A stretch of 64,000 nucleotides of DNA from Bacteroidaceae bacterium (GCA_024401275.1 JAKSLJ010000013.1:1-64000), one strand, 5' to 3'; shown: positions 26,820 to 36,354, counted from the first letter of the stretch. The notes: generated by a model not told the origin, from the letters alone. A program made the numbers and translations.

Positions 26820-27689
26820 TCATTTAATAAGATTAAGCAAATACTGACCGTAAGCATTCTTTGCCATAGGCTGCGCCACTTCTTCGAGTTTCTTGGCGTC
26901 AATCCATCCCTTTCGGTATGCGATTTCCTCCAAGCAGGCAATCTTCAGTCCCTGGCGTTTCTCTATCACCTCAATGAAGATTGAAGCCTCACTCAAGCTG
27001 TCGTGAGTACCCGTATCAAGCCAAGCAAAACCGCGAAGAAGCGTCTGCACTTTAAGTTCGCTTTTTTTCAAGTACTCCTGATTGACCGTTGTGATTTCAA
27101 GTTCACCTCGAGCAGAGGGCTTGATGTTCTTGGCAATCTCAACAACGCTATTAGGATAGAAATAAAGTCCCACAACAGCATAATTGCTCTTAGGCTTAGC
27201 AGGCTTTTCTTCTATGCTGAGGCAATTTCCTTCATCGTCAAACTCAGCTACGCCATAACGCTCAGGATCATTAACATAATAACCGAACACGGTTGCCTTG
27301 TTCTCTTTTGTATTCTCCACAGCCTCCGAAAGCAGCTTGGTAAAGCCCGCGCCATGGAAGATATTGTCTCCTAAAACGAGGCAGACAGAATCATCGCCAA
27401 TAAACTCTTCACCGATAATGAAAGCCTGGGCAAGACCATCTGGCGAAGGCTGTTCTGCATATGAGAACTCAACGCCAAACTGGCTTCCATCTCCAAGCAA
27501 TCTCTTGAAACCAGGCAAATCGTACGGAGTTGATATGATAAGAATCTCACGAATTCCGGCATTCATCAACACCGAAACCGGATAATATATCATCGGTTTG
27601 TCGAAGATTGGAAGTAGTTGTTTGCTTATGCCTTTTGTTATCGGATAAAGGCGAGTGCCAGAGCCGCCAGCGAGTACTATACCTTTCAT
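26820..27689 (-). CDS. rfbA: Glucose-1-phosphate thymidylyltransferase
   Basis: Makes dTDP-glucose, first step of dTDP-rhamnose synthesis. Seen: [18 protein letters not shown] with the nucleotide-binding Gly-rich loop, [25 protein letters not shown] and [19 protein letters not shown]. 289 aa, the normal RfbA length. No rfbB, C or D gene is beside it. Placed before wzc, it points to rhamnose-containing or related surface polysaccharide. Confidence 0.97.
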   Translation of the reverse strand: MKGIVLAGGSGTRLYPITKGISKQLLPIFDKPMIYYPVSVLMNAGIREILIISTPYDLPGFKRLLGDGSQFGVEFSYAEQPSPDGLAQAFIIGEEFIGDDSVCLVLGDNIFHGAGFTKLLSEAVENTKENKATVFGYYVNDPERYGVAEFDDEGNCLSIEEKPAKPKSNYAVVGLYFYPNSVVEIAKNIKPSARGELEITTVNQEYLKKSELKVQTLLRGFAWLDTGTHDSLSEASIFIEVIEKRQGLKIACLEEIAYRKGWIDAKKLEEVAQPMAKNAYGQYLLNLIK

Positions 27690-27742
27690 ATTTTTCGGAA
27701 CTTGTTATTAACAAAGCACGCCACTTAGTGGACAATTTTGGG

Positions 27743-27751
27743 GCAAAGTTA
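27743..27751 (-). promoter_or_regulatory. TAnnTTTGC -7 box for rfbA-wzc
   Basis: Minus-strand TAACTTTGC, 54 bases before the rfbA ATG; divergent from the plus-strand box at 27805. Confidence 0.68.
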
Positions 27752-27804
27752 CATTTTTTTACAGAAAAACTAAACTTTTTATTTCTTTTTTATCAAAAAA
27801 AGCG

Positions 27805-27813
27805 TAACTTTGC
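27805..27813 (+). promoter_or_regulatory. TAnnTTTGC -7 box for the unknown gene at 27901
   Basis: TAACTTTGC, leaving a leader of about 85 AT-rich bases. Confidence 0.65.
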
Positions 27814-27900
27814 AGCGTAAATCATTTCAATGATCAAAAATAGCAGCAAAAAAACACTGCAAAAAACAAAAAATTACAACAAAACATTCAACAAAAACCT

Positions 27901-28539
27901 ATGGGATTTTTCAGTAAAATTTTCGGAAAGAAAAAATCCGAAGACGAACATAAAACTGGCGGAATTGAAGACTACATGACACTCATCAGAGTGTATTTCC
28001 AAGCCGCCATTGCCGAAAAAGCAGGCATAACAAACCTTGCAATGCTCCCTGACCTCAGGACTTTCAAGACTACCCTAAAAGTTCCGACCGTGAACAACAA
28101 GCTCGGACTTGGAGAGAAAAAGCGTTGCAAGAAAATCATTCAAGACGTTTATGGAACCGACGACAACTTCTTCACAGAGGTTGACATGAGCATCAAGAAG
28201 AACTGCAAGAAACTGCAAGACGTCCAGACTTACCTCTTCCAGTTCCAGGGTTTGACGCAAGACCTCATGATGCTTGTCGGCAATCTCATGAAGTTGAAGC
28301 TCCGCATGCCATCTTTCTTCAAGAAGGCCATCTACACAATGACGGAGAAGACCATCAACGACATCTTCAACAAAAATGATTTCTCAGAGCCAGGCGTTAT
28401 GAAAACCGTTGTTGGCATAAGGAAAATCAACAACAGACTTGGTTTCTCACAGAAATGGATTACCGATTTCGTTTTCCAAATTGTCATGTTGGCAAAGAAA
28501 GAACCAGCGCAAAACTACGAGGAAAGCAGCAAAAAGTAA
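27901..28539 (+). CDS. Conserved-looking cytoplasmic protein, function unknown
   Basis: 212 aa, strongly basic with Lys clusters (FGKKKSEDEH at the start, ending EESSKK). No signal peptide or membrane segment. It looks all-helical, with the sequence GLGEKKRCKKIIQDVYGTDD in the middle and MKLKLRMPSFFKKAIYTMTE later. I do not recognise the family. Own promoter at 27805; the next gene also has its own promoter, so it is probably monocistronic. Confidence 0.75.
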   Translation: MGFFSKIFGKKKSEDEHKTGGIEDYMTLIRVYFQAAIAEKAGITNLAMLPDLRTFKTTLKVPTVNNKLGLGEKKRCKKIIQDVYGTDDNFFTEVDMSIKKNCKKLQDVQTYLFQFQGLTQDLMMLVGNLMKLKLRMPSFFKKAIYTMTEKTINDIFNKNDFSEPGVMKTVVGIRKINNRLGFSQKWITDFVFQIVMLAKKEPAQNYEESSKK

Positions 28540-28634
28540 CCAATCTGCGAGATTGTTACCATACATAATTGCTCAAAATACGCAATTTGAGCAAGAAAAC
28601 GCGAGAAAACATTTGATTTTATAATAAAAAATCG

Positions 28635-28643
28635 TAACTTTGC
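28635..28643 (+). promoter_or_regulatory. TAnnTTTGC -7 box for the coiled-coil/zapA genes
   Basis: TAACTTTGC, 17 bases before the ATG at 28661. Confidence 0.65.
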
Positions 28644-28660
28644 CGCCGATATCTCCTATC

Positions 28661-28957
28661 ATGCAAGAAGGTAATGACATTCTAAAGAGACTCACAACCA
28701 GAGTTAGGCAACTTGTAATCAGACACAAGGAAATCCAGGAAGAAGTCGCTATACTCAAGCAAGAACTAAAGGAGAAAGACGACGAAACAAAGGCTCTGCA
28801 ACAACAGATAGCACAGCTTCGGGCTGACTATGAGCATCTCAGATCGGCAAAAGCCATATCCTCTTCAAACAAGGATGTTGAAGTAGCGAAAGCAAGGATA
28901 TCAAAGCTGATAAAAGATGTAAACAAAACTATTGCATTGCTTAGTGCGGAAGAATAA
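28661..28957 (+). CDS. Small coiled-coil protein upstream of zapA
   Basis: 98 aa, nearly all heptad-rich helix (EVAILKQELKEKDDETKALQ and QQIAQLRADYEHLRSAK). The open frame reaches back to 28640, inside the -7 box, so the ATG at 28661 is the start. Its place 65 bases before zapA and its size suggest a division-ring accessory protein, like ZapB in other bacteria, but that is inference from context and coiled coil only. Confidence 0.75.
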   Translation: MQEGNDILKRLTTRVRQLVIRHKEIQEEVAILKQELKEKDDETKALQQQIAQLRADYEHLRSAKAISSSNKDVEVAKARISKLIKDVNKTIALLSAEE

Positions 28958-29022
28958 GGTTGCCATCCAACCCATTCTCCCCCACTCTATACCAAAGCAA
29001 ATGCAATAAAGTAACGTCTGCG

Positions 29023-29313
29023 ATGACAGAAGACAGAAAAATCAACATACGACTTATCGTCAACGGCTTGACAATGCCAATAACCGTCCGCATGCAGGAC
29101 GAGCCGCTATATCGTGAAGCCGCAAAAAACATCAATTCCACAATAACCAACTACGTGCAGCACTTCATCAAGACGAAGTCGCAGGAGGAGGTTCTTATGA
29201 TGGCAATGATAGACATTGCGCTAAGACTCGAAAAGGAGAAACAGCGCAACGATACAAAAGTGTATAATGATATTCTCACATCGCTGACTAAAGAAGTTGA
29301 AGAGGTTTTGTAG
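29023..29313 (+). CDS. zapA: Cell division protein ZapA
   Basis: FtsZ-bundling protein. 96 aa. Seen: INIRLIVNGLTMPITVRMQDEPLYREAAKNI, the N-terminal beta globular head, then a long helix (QEEVLMMAMIDIALRLEKEK) ending in a short coiled coil. The frame is open back to 28960 but the conserved head begins at 29023. It lies between a coiled-coil gene and rny, a typical Bacteroidetes order. Confidence 0.9.
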   Translation: MTEDRKINIRLIVNGLTMPITVRMQDEPLYREAAKNINSTITNYVQHFIKTKSQEEVLMMAMIDIALRLEKEKQRNDTKVYNDILTSLTKEVEEVL

Positions 29314-29372
29314 AAAGTAAGACTTTTCATTAATATTAATCAGCAAATCATCTAATCATTATACTAAAAAAT

Positions 29373-30956
29373 ATGTCAGATATACTTTTGATTATATTGC
29401 CTATTGCAGCACTCGTTTTAGGTGTGCTGTTAGGTTATCTTGTCTTCCGCTATGTGCTGAAAGGCATATATAACCGTAAAATGGAACTGGCCGAATCGGA
29501 GGCCGAAGTTATTAAAGAGAAGAAAATGCTTGAGGTAAAGGAGAAGTTCCTTAACAAGAAGCAGGAACTCGACAAAGAAGTGCAGAGCCGCAACTCAAAG
29601 ATTCAAGCTAGCGAAAACCGCTTGAAGCAGCGCGAAAACACTATCAACCAGAAGCAGGACACTCTCAATCAGCAGCGCGATGAGTTCAACAAGCAGAAAG
29701 ATGAATTCAACAAGCGCAAGCAGGAAGTTGAAAAGCAGGAAAAAATCAACGAGGCTGAGAAGATTTCCCTTGCTGCCAAGCAGGAAGAAGTTGACGCAAT
29801 GATAGCTAAAGAGCGCACAAAGCTCGAAGAACTTTCAGGTCTCAGCGCAGAAGATGCACGCAACCGACTCGTTGAAAGCCTCAAGGATGAAGCCCGCACA
29901 CAAGCTCAGGCATACATCAATGAGATTGTTGACGAAGCCAAGCTCAACGCAGCTGCACAGGCAAAGAAGATTGTCATTCAGACAATCCAGCGTACAGCAA
30001 CAGAAACCGCAGTTGAGAATTCAGTCAGCGTATTCCACATTGACAATGACGAGGTAAAGGGACGCATCATCGGTCGTGAAGGTCGTAACATCCGCGCTCT
30101 TGAGGCAGCTGCCGGAGTGGAAATCGTTGTTGATGACACACCAGAGGCAATCGTCATCTCAGGTTTTGATCCTATCCGCCGTGAAGTATGTCGCCTTGCA
30201 CTTCACCAGTTGGTAGCAGACGGTCGTATTCACCCTGCTCGCATCGAGGAAGTTGTAGCAAAGGTTAAGAAGCAACTTGACCAGGAAATAGTAGAAATCG
30301 GTAAGCGTACCACTATCGACCTCGGTATCCATGGACTTCATCCAGAGCTTGTTCGCATCGTAGGTAAGATGAAGTATCGTTCTTCTTACGGTCAGAACCT
30401 CCTCCAGCACGCTCGTGAAACTGCAAATCTCTGCGCCATCATGGCAGCAGAACTCGGTCTTAACCCTAAGAAGGCTAAGCGCGCAGGTCTTCTCCACGAC
30501 ATCGGTAAGGTGCCAGATGAGGAAACAGATCTCCCACACGCACTTTATGGTGGCAAGATTGCAGAGAAATACAAGGAAAAGCCAGACATCTGCAATGCTA
30601 TCGCTGCTCACCACGACGAATGCGAGATGAACACTCTCCTTGCTCCTATCGTTCAGGTTTGCGACGCAATCTCAGGCGCTCGTCCTGGTGCACGCCGTGA
30701 AATCGTAGAAGCTTACATCAAGCGTCTCAATGACCTTGAAGCAATCGCTATGAGTTATCCTGGCGTAACAAAGACTTACGCTATTCAGGCTGGTCGTGAG
30801 CTCCGCGTAATCGTTGGCGCAGACAAGATGGACGACAAGCAGACAGAGACACTCAGCGGCGAGATCGCAACAAAGATCCAGAACGAAATGACATACCCTG
30901 GACAGGTTAAGATCACCGTAATTCGTGAAACTCGCTCAGTAGCTTACGCAAAGTAA
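29373..30956 (+). CDS. rny: Ribonuclease Y
   Basis: Membrane-tethered endoribonuclease that starts mRNA decay. Seen: N-terminal membrane helix ([20 protein letters not shown]), a long coiled coil about residues 40-190, a KH domain about 215-275 ([20 protein letters not shown]) and an HD domain about 335-430 with His in [12 protein letters not shown] and [12 protein letters not shown]. 527 aa, normal length. A strong terminator follows at 30985-31024; here the ordinary chromosome gives way to a repeat-rich accessory region. Confidence 0.97.
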   Translation: MSDILLIILPIAALVLGVLLGYLVFRYVLKGIYNRKMELAESEAEVIKEKKMLEVKEKFLNKKQELDKEVQSRNSKIQASENRLKQRENTINQKQDTLNQQRDEFNKQKDEFNKRKQEVEKQEKINEAEKISLAAKQEEVDAMIAKERTKLEELSGLSAEDARNRLVESLKDEARTQAQAYINEIVDEAKLNAAAQAKKIVIQTIQRTATETAVENSVSVFHIDNDEVKGRIIGREGRNIRALEAAAGVEIVVDDTPEAIVISGFDPIRREVCRLALHQLVADGRIHPARIEEVVAKVKKQLDQEIVEIGKRTTIDLGIHGLHPELVRIVGKMKYRSSYGQNLLQHARETANLCAIMAAELGLNPKKAKRAGLLHDIGKVPDEETDLPHALYGGKIAEKYKEKPDICNAIAAHHDECEMNTLLAPIVQVCDAISGARPGARREIVEAYIKRLNDLEAIAMSYPGVTKTYAIQAGRELRVIVGADKMDDKQTETLSGEIATKIQNEMTYPGQVKITVIRETRSVAYAK

Positions 30957-30984
30957 AAGACATAACATAGTAAATTCTCTCGAG

Positions 30985-31024
30985 ACTCTCTCCTCCGCAT
31001 CAGGGGGAGGGAGTTTGTTTTTTT
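30985..31024 (+). terminator. Rho-independent terminator of rny
   Basis: 12-bp stem (ACTCTCTCCTCC 30985-30996 with 31003-31014, two G-U pairs) followed by TTG and seven T. Confidence 0.8.
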
Positions 31025-31088
31025 GAGTGAGTGAGTGAATGAGTGATTTTTGGGCGCGAATTTTTCACTCACTCATTCACTCACTCAA
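31023..31088. repeat. GAGTGAGT inverted repeat, hairpin of two 24-bp arms
   Basis: Arms 31023-31046 and 31065-31088 around an 18-base loop. A third copy of the same 24-mer is at 31211-31234 and an exact inverted copy at 51628-51651. Confidence 0.85.
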
Positions 31089-31210
31089 AATTTACATACA
31101 AGAAAAAATACACAAAAAAGAGCTTACACATCTATATATATATAATATAATTAAGGAATCGAGAAACTTATTAATAAGAGTAAGTGGGGGGACAAATGTT
31201 TTCTTTAGTG

Positions 31211-31234
31211 TTGAGTGAGTGAGTGAATGAGTGA
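31211..31234 (+). repeat. Third copy of the GAGTGAGT 24-mer
   Basis: Same orientation as 31023-31046 and identical in sequence; 165 bases after it. Confidence 0.85.
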
Positions 31235-31713
31235 TTTTCACTTACAATCCGTAAGTTTGTCCTTTGTTGGCTTTTTCCTTCAGATAATTCTCCGCACCCT
31301 CTAATTTTTAATTTTTAATCTTTAATATTAGGCTTTTTGTCTTTAATTTAAGCCCAATTTGGGCATCCTATGCAAAACTCCCTACGAAACGATTCGTTTC
31401 CCTTGGCGTTTCAATGCGAAACTGCCGCCGTTTTAATGCAAAACTGACCGCCTTTTCCCGCCGTATGGCGCATTGTAGGGCGAGGATTTGGCTTTCCCTT
31501 CGGCCGCCGAGCTGGAACCTTCCGAGCCGTTTGCGCCGCAAAGCTATAACCTTCCGCCCCACCCCTCCTAACCCTTTGATTATCAACCCTATTCACATCC
31601 CCTTCTCCTTTCCATATTCCTCGCCAAATATCTTCACCCCCGAAATACGCCATTCTCACGCACATACGCGAAAGCAAAGTGTAAGCAAAATCGGCTTTTT
31701 AGTTACAAAAGGG

Positions 31714-31752
31714 GAGCCTAACCAAGCCTTCCCAAAGGGAAGGATGTTAAAT
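31714..31752 (+). repeat. A-type repeat copy in the intergenic stretch
   Basis: GAGCCTAACCAAGCCTTCCC onward, then ATGTTAAAT. Same as the copies between the HU, M15 and primase-like genes, and the only one outside that module. Confidence 0.85.
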
Positions 31753-32329
31753 ACTTCAACCCGCAGAAAGGAGCAACAACTCGCCGCATTGGAAACGACG
31801 CCCCATGGCGTCGTTAGGAAGCGAACATGAAACCGCCGCTAAAGCCCACCGCTAAGCAATCAAAAAGGCTGAAAGCCTTAAACACTCTAGCCTAGGGCAT
31901 CGCCCTAGGTTGTTGAATCGTAGCCGGTTGAAACTCGCTGCAACGCAGCAATGACATTATGCCATAGCCCAAACCAATTTTCGCCAGTTCGGGCTAGGCA
32001 ATCATCTTATTGCCGCGTTGCGGCGAATGTTCCGCCGCTGCAATCATGGTCCTAGGGCGCTGCCCTAGGCTATAATGTCAAACGGCCTTCAGCCGTACTG
32101 TTCCGCAAGCCATACTCCCCCCTTGAAGAAGCCATGGGGCTTCTTCTCCAAAATCGCCGCATTGGAAACGACGCCCCATAGCGTCGTTAAGCCGCCGCAA
32201 GACAAACTTTCCCCCATCCTTTCTTGTTTTTTCAAAAATATTCGTACCTTTAACTATCGTTTTAGGTACTCTCGCTCGGAAAATAAAAAGAAAATTGCTT
32301 TTTCTTTTGTTTTTTCGCTCGCTTAATCG

Positions 32330-32338
32330 TAACTTTGC
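32330..32338 (+). promoter_or_regulatory. TAnnTTTGC -7 box without a clear gene
   Basis: TAACTTTGC. Downstream are only very short frames: 32366-32431 (21 codons, MGTYTTETIVISANLQRKCV and one more) and 32441-32512 (23 codons, MREHKRKRREEMKKVEPMF and four more). It may mark a gene remnant or tiny peptide genes. Confidence 0.5.
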
Positions 32339-32530
32339 AGCCAAGAAACAATAATTTCAAAGATTATGGGCACATATACTACAGAGACCATAGTAATATC
32401 AGCGAACCTTCAAAGAAAATGCGTAACTTGATAGAAAAGAATGCGTGAACATAAGCGCAAGCGCCGTGAAGAGATGAAGAAGGTAGAACCAATGTTCACT
32501 ATTACAGCGTAAGATGAAGAAACGGGCTGC

Positions 32531-32773
32531 AAGCCCAATGAGCACCTAGCCCAGGGCAAGCGAAGCGACACCCTGGGTTATAGTTAAACGGCATTGGAGC
32601 GCCCTGCAAGGGCAAAAGCTCTACATCGTGACGAAATTAATGCTTTTGCCTTTTCAAGGCGTTTCCCCACACCCATACCCAACAACCCAAGGCGCCGCTT
32701 CGCTTGCCGTTGGGCTATGAGCACTCCGTGAATGCCCTTTCAGGGCGAGGTGCCGCAATCTAACTTTTGCAAT
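32531..32773 (+). repeat. Direct repeat copy 1, 243 bp, upstream of the BspA-like gene
   Basis: Starts AAGCCCAATGAGCACCTAGC and ends TAACTTTTGCAAT. It matches 34375-34622 almost base for base; the second copy has 5 extra bases and a few changes. Confidence 0.9.
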
Positions 32774-32796
32774 CAAATAAAAAATACAAAACAACT

Positions 32797-34176
32797 ATGA
32801 AAAGAATACTTACCCTTTTAGCTTTTGTGGCATTGACCATCACCGCCAATGCTGTTATCCAGTCAGGTTCATGTGGCTGGAATGGCGATAATGTCACATT
32901 CGTCCTTAACGATGACGGTACCTTGGTGATTTCCGGTAGTGGGAATATGAAGGACTATATGGATTATGATTCATCTCCTTGGTATGATAACAGAGATAAA
33001 ATCATCAAGGTACAAATAGAAGATGGCGTCACGAGCATTGGATGGGATGCGTTCTTTGTTTGTTCTAGCCTTACATCTGTCACCATCCCGAATTCCGTCA
33101 CGAGCATTGGAAGCTATGCGTTCTCTGGTTGTTCCAGACTTACCTCCATCACCATCCCGAATTCCGTCAAGAGCATTGGAAACTATGCGTTCCAATATTG
33201 TCGCGGCCTTACCTCTATCACCATCCCGAATTCCGTCACGAGCATTGGAAGCTCTGCGTTCTATGAATGTTCTGCCCTTACCTCTGTCACCATCCCGAAT
33301 TCCGTCACGAGCATTGGAGACTATGCGTTCTCTAATTGTTCCGGCCTTACCTCAATCACCATCCCGAATTCCGTCACAAGCATTGGATACGCTGCGTTCT
33401 ATTTTTGTACCGGTCTTACCTCTGTCACCATAGGAAATTCCGTCAAGAGCATTGGATACAGGGCGTTCTATGGTTGTTCCGGCCTTACCTCCATAACGGT
33501 AGAAGAAGGAAATTCGAACTATGACAGTCGAGATAATTGCAATGCCATAATTGAGACGAGTTCAAATAAATTGATGTTTGGATGCCAGAATACTGTTATC
33601 CCGAATTCCGTCACGATCATTGGAGAAGGGGCGTTCTATTATTGTTCCGGCCTTACCTCAGTCGCCATCCCGAATTCCGTAACGAGCATTGGAAATGGTG
33701 CGTTCTATGAATGTTCCGGCCTTACCTCTGTTATCATCCCGAATTCCGTCACGAGAATTGAGAACTACGCGTTCTCTGGTTGTTCCGGCCTTACCTCAGT
33801 CACCATCCCGAATTCCGTCACGAGCATTGGATTCAGTGCGTTCTATGGTTGTTCCGGCCTTAAAGAGATTCATAGCCAGGCTATAACACCACCTGATGCT
33901 TATTATGAAACTTTCAATGGTGTCAATACAAACCACTGCAAACTATATGTGCCTATTGGAACAAAAGGGACTTATGCCTCTGCCAGGGGATGGAAAGAAT
34001 TCATAAATATCATTGAGGACGGCACGACAGCTATAACGCTGTCCGAGATAAGCGACAAATACGGCGATGTGGAGTTCTACACCCTCAACGGCGTGAAGGT
34101 TGACGTGCCAAACAAGTCTGGCATTTATGTCGTTAAGAAGAACGGCGAAACAAAAATGGTTGTCGTAAAGAAGTAA
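32797..34176 (+). CDS. BspA-like leucine-rich-repeat secreted protein
   Basis: 459 aa from the Met at 32797 (frame open to 32767). Signal peptide MKRILTLLAFVALTITANA. Residues about 70-355 are LRR_5 (BspA, Treponema pallidum type) repeats of 23 residues, about 11 units of the pattern C-S-G-L-T-S-V-T-I-P-N-S-V-T-S-I-G; one break about 240-265 (VEEGNSNYDSRDNCNAI) is a known longer unit. The C-terminal part after about 420 (VEFYTLNGVKVDVPNKSG, IYVVKKNGE) is the Por/type-IX-like tail. BspA proteins of oral Bacteroidetes bind fibronectin and host cells; here adhesion is plausible but not shown. It lies in a repeat-flanked cassette and ends at a terminator (34203-34232). Confidence 0.9.
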   Translation: MKRILTLLAFVALTITANAVIQSGSCGWNGDNVTFVLNDDGTLVISGSGNMKDYMDYDSSPWYDNRDKIIKVQIEDGVTSIGWDAFFVCSSLTSVTIPNSVTSIGSYAFSGCSRLTSITIPNSVKSIGNYAFQYCRGLTSITIPNSVTSIGSSAFYECSALTSVTIPNSVTSIGDYAFSNCSGLTSITIPNSVTSIGYAAFYFCTGLTSVTIGNSVKSIGYRAFYGCSGLTSITVEEGNSNYDSRDNCNAIIETSSNKLMFGCQNTVIPNSVTIIGEGAFYYCSGLTSVAIPNSVTSIGNGAFYECSGLTSVIIPNSVTRIENYAFSGCSGLTSVTIPNSVTSIGFSAFYGCSGLKEIHSQAITPPDAYYETFNGVNTNHCKLYVPIGTKGTYASARGWKEFINIIEDGTTAITLSEISDKYGDVEFYTLNGVKVDVPNKSGIYVVKKNGETKMVVVKK

Positions 34177-34202
34177 AAACAGACATTTGCGAAATTATAT
34201 TC

Positions 34203-34232
34203 AGAGTCGGAGACACCCTCCGGCTCTTTTTT
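34203..34232 (+). terminator. Rho-independent terminator of the BspA-like gene
   Basis: 10-bp stem AGAGTCGGAG/CTCCGGCTCT with one G-U pair, then T6. Confidence 0.8.
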
Positions 34233-34782
34233 GTGCTATAATATGTTTAATTGGAAACGACATTGGAAACGACGCCCCATGGCGTCGTTAAACCGCCGCA
34301 AGACAAATCAACGGGCTGAACTTGCCGAAGGCCAGTCGCGAGCGATAGCGAGTCCCGTAGGGATGCGAAGCACAAAGCCCAATGAGCACCTAGCCCAGGG
34401 CAAGCGAAGCGACACCCTGGGTTATAGTTAAACGGCATTGGAGCGCCCTGCAAGGGCAAAAGCTCTACATCGTGACGAAATTAATGCTTTTGCCTTTTCA
34501 AGGCGTTTCCCCACACCCATACCCAACACAACAACCCAAGGCGCCGCTTCGCTTGCCGTTGGGCTATGTGCACTCCGTGATTGCCCTTTCAGGGCGAGGT
34601 GCCATAATCTAACTTTTGCAATAATAAATGCCCCCTTTTTGCCTTAAATCAAAATTCGCATTTCGCCTTTTTCACCTCTAACCTTTTGATACTCAAATCT
34701 TAGACATTCGTCTTTGCTTGTTCTGCCCGAAATGCCCATGAAAAATATTTGCCAATTTGTTTTGCAGTAAGAAAAATTGTTG
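34233..34782. other. Gene-free stretch with the second direct repeat
   Basis: Holds a third copy of the AACGACGCC/GGCGTCGTT palindrome (34262-34291), the 248-bp repeat copy (34375-34622) and AT-rich filler. No gene seen. Confidence 0.7.
34375..34622 (+). repeat. Direct repeat copy 2, 248 bp, downstream of the BspA-like gene
   Basis: Same sequence and orientation as 32531-32773, with a 5-base insertion within CCCAACACAACAACCC. Confidence 0.9.
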
Positions 34783-34791
34783 TAACTTTGC
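34783..34791 (+). promoter_or_regulatory. TAnnTTTGC -7 box for the 401-aa unknown
   Basis: TAACTTTGC with a leader of about 110 bases before the ATG at 34908; it contains two similar stretches (AAACAAAAAACTT-like). Confidence 0.62.
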
Positions 34792-34907
34792 ACCATGAAG
34801 AACTAATGAAAATTTAGTTCATTAGCGATAACGAATAGAGAATCAATAACTTAAATGCTTCAAACAAAAAACTTAAAAACCATCAAACAAAAAACTTCAA
34901 GGACAAC

Positions 34908-36113
34908 ATGAACGGAAACACATTTCAAAACTTGAACAACAACACAACGACTGTGGCATGCATCGCGGGAACAATCTCGCTGGAGAACCTCTTTGCCACG
35001 GTCTGCGAGGCACTGGAGAGGGGCACGAGAGAGTGCTACGAGAAGGCTATGGAGGCTTTCCGACGGATGACTCCCTACAGGCTGAAGGAGTGCGTGGACG
35101 ACTTTATCGACTGCTACAACATCCATGCCTCGGGCTGCAAGCATCAGCTCCATGTGATGCGCAGCGACATGAAGAAGCGTATCCTCACGGCGATGTCGAA
35201 GATGAAGCGCTACATCGAGCATGGCATGCAACTGGTGTTCCGCTCGGATGCCTACGCGGGGCTGCTGAGGGAGACTTACTATGTGTGGGACTGGATTGAC
35301 CTGAGCGATGTGAGGGGGATAATCCGTCTGCTGAAGGACTCGGAGATGATGGAGTCGCAGATTGAGGCTACGGACGGCCGACGATTCATCCATGAGCTGA
35401 ACGAACTGCTGCGCAAGAGCTTGGGGAAGGTGGAGGACTCGGCACACTCGGACCTGAACGATGCCACGACGACGGGTGTCTGGGTGCTGAACTTCTGCGA
35501 TGACATCAAAGGCATCATCAGCGAGAAGAGCGCGCAGTGGGACGACTATATCTCGAAGTACATGGAGCGCCGCGGCTGCGATGAGTATGAGGCTTGCGAT
35601 GAGCTTCGCACGATGGCGGAGAATTCCATGGTGGAGAGTGACTTCTACCTGAAGGACTCGGAGAAGGATCTTGCCCGACTGGTGCGCCACATCCGCTCGA
35701 TGCAGGGCAATGAGGAGGGCGAGAATCTTGATGCCTTCAAGCTGTACTTCGCTCAGTGGGAGTATCTCTCAAAGAAGATGAGCAAGATAGGTGCGCTGGC
35801 GGGCTTCCACCAGGCTATCTACCGCGACTGCCGCAGCGGGGCTATGGTGGATATTCCGGAGGAGGACGAGAAGCCGGTTGAGGCGATTGACGAGCTTCAT
35901 GCCATCATAAAGGAGGAACCGCTTTATGAGGAAATCGTCAGATGGGCTGCGACCTGCAAGAAGCCGAAGGACATCCGACTGAGAGTCTGCAAGACTTTGA
36001 AAGACCATGGCTTCAGGGATTTCGGCATGGAATTTGCCAAGGCTCTTCTGCCGCATCTGAGGCAATATGAGGGCTCTAGAGAAATAAAGAACCTTCAACG
36101 ACAGCTTTCTTAA
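34908..36113 (+). CDS. Unknown 401-aa cytoplasmic helical protein of the accessory region
   Basis: No signal peptide or membrane segment; helix-rich throughout with many Glu, Lys, Arg and Cys. Stretches such as ECYEKAMEAFRRMTPYRLKE, LLRETYYVWDWIDLSDVRGI and IYRDCRSGAMVDIPEEDEKP do not belong to a family I know. Codon use leans to CTG, GAG and CGG and seems more GC-rich than neighbouring genes, a possible sign of transfer. Own promoter upstream; an ordered TGCAC array and a terminator follow directly. Likely a mobile-DNA or defence-related unknown; this is context only. Confidence 0.7.
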   Translation: MNGNTFQNLNNNTTTVACIAGTISLENLFATVCEALERGTRECYEKAMEAFRRMTPYRLKECVDDFIDCYNIHASGCKHQLHVMRSDMKKRILTAMSKMKRYIEHGMQLVFRSDAYAGLLRETYYVWDWIDLSDVRGIIRLLKDSEMMESQIEATDGRRFIHELNELLRKSLGKVEDSAHSDLNDATTTGVWVLNFCDDIKGIISEKSAQWDDYISKYMERRGCDEYEACDELRTMAENSMVESDFYLKDSEKDLARLVRHIRSMQGNEEGENLDAFKLYFAQWEYLSKKMSKIGALAGFHQAIYRDCRSGAMVDIPEEDEKPVEAIDELHAIIKEEPLYEEIVRWAATCKKPKDIRLRVCKTLKDHGFRDFGMEFAKALLPHLRQYEGSREIKNLQRQLS

Positions 36114-36121
36114 ACAAAACT

Positions 36122-36181
36122 TGCACCAAAACTGCACCAAACTTGCACTTTTTCTGCACCAGAATTGCACTTATTTTGCAC
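36122..36181 (+). repeat. Six TGCAC sites at an exact 11-bp period
   Basis: TGCAC begins at 36122, 36133, 36144, 36155, 36166 and 36177, each followed by six variable bases. All sites face the same side of the helix. A seventh TGCAC lies within the -7 region at 36226. Confidence 0.85.
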
Positions 36182-36184
36182 TAA

Positions 36185-36214
36185 GCATCCGAGTTTTTCG
36201 GGTGCTTGTTTTTT
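36185..36214 (+). terminator. Terminator hairpin after the 401-aa unknown
   Basis: GCATCCG pairs with CGGGTGC (one G-U), then TTG and six T. Confidence 0.7.
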
Positions 36215-36219
36215 GTCCT

Positions 36220-36228
36220 TACTTTTGC
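36220..36228 (+). promoter_or_regulatory. TAnnTTTGC -7 box for the antirepressor
   Basis: TACTTTTGC within an 18-base sequence TTTGCACTCGGAAATCAG (36224-36241) that recurs at 37890-37907. Confidence 0.6.
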
Positions 36229-36354
36229 ACTCGGAAATCAGCAATGGCGCTGACATTCCGGGTGCTTTCTTTTTGTGGCCACATCAGAAGCGCAGTAACA
36301 ATATGTTTAACACTAAACCCAAATAATCCATTTGGGTAAAAAACTAACAACAAA

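Larger units (their letters stand above)
31089..32329. other. Intergenic stretch with many short GC-rich palindromes, no gene seen
   Basis: No credible gene. Contents: AT-rich filler; the 24-bp repeat copy at 31211-31234; an A-type repeat at 31714-31752 (AAGCCTTCCCAAAGGGAAGG); two copies of a palindrome with arms AACGACGCC/GGCGTCGTT (about 31783-31816 and 32156-32190); paired CCTAGGGC/GCCCTAGG stems near 31893 and 32052; and smaller stems such as AAAGGC/GCCTTT. Frames that stay open here are random and lack start signals. Confidence 0.7.

Noticed and set aside
31411..31830. Overlapping frames of 70 to 138 codons on both strands
   Set aside because: They cover GC-rich palindromic intergenic repeats, show no domain or start signal, and overlap one another on opposite strands.
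33050..33870. Regular 69-bp direct repeats, at first sight like a CRISPR array
   Set aside because: They are the coding repeats of 23-residue LRR units in the BspA-like gene; spacers are also coding and similar to each other.
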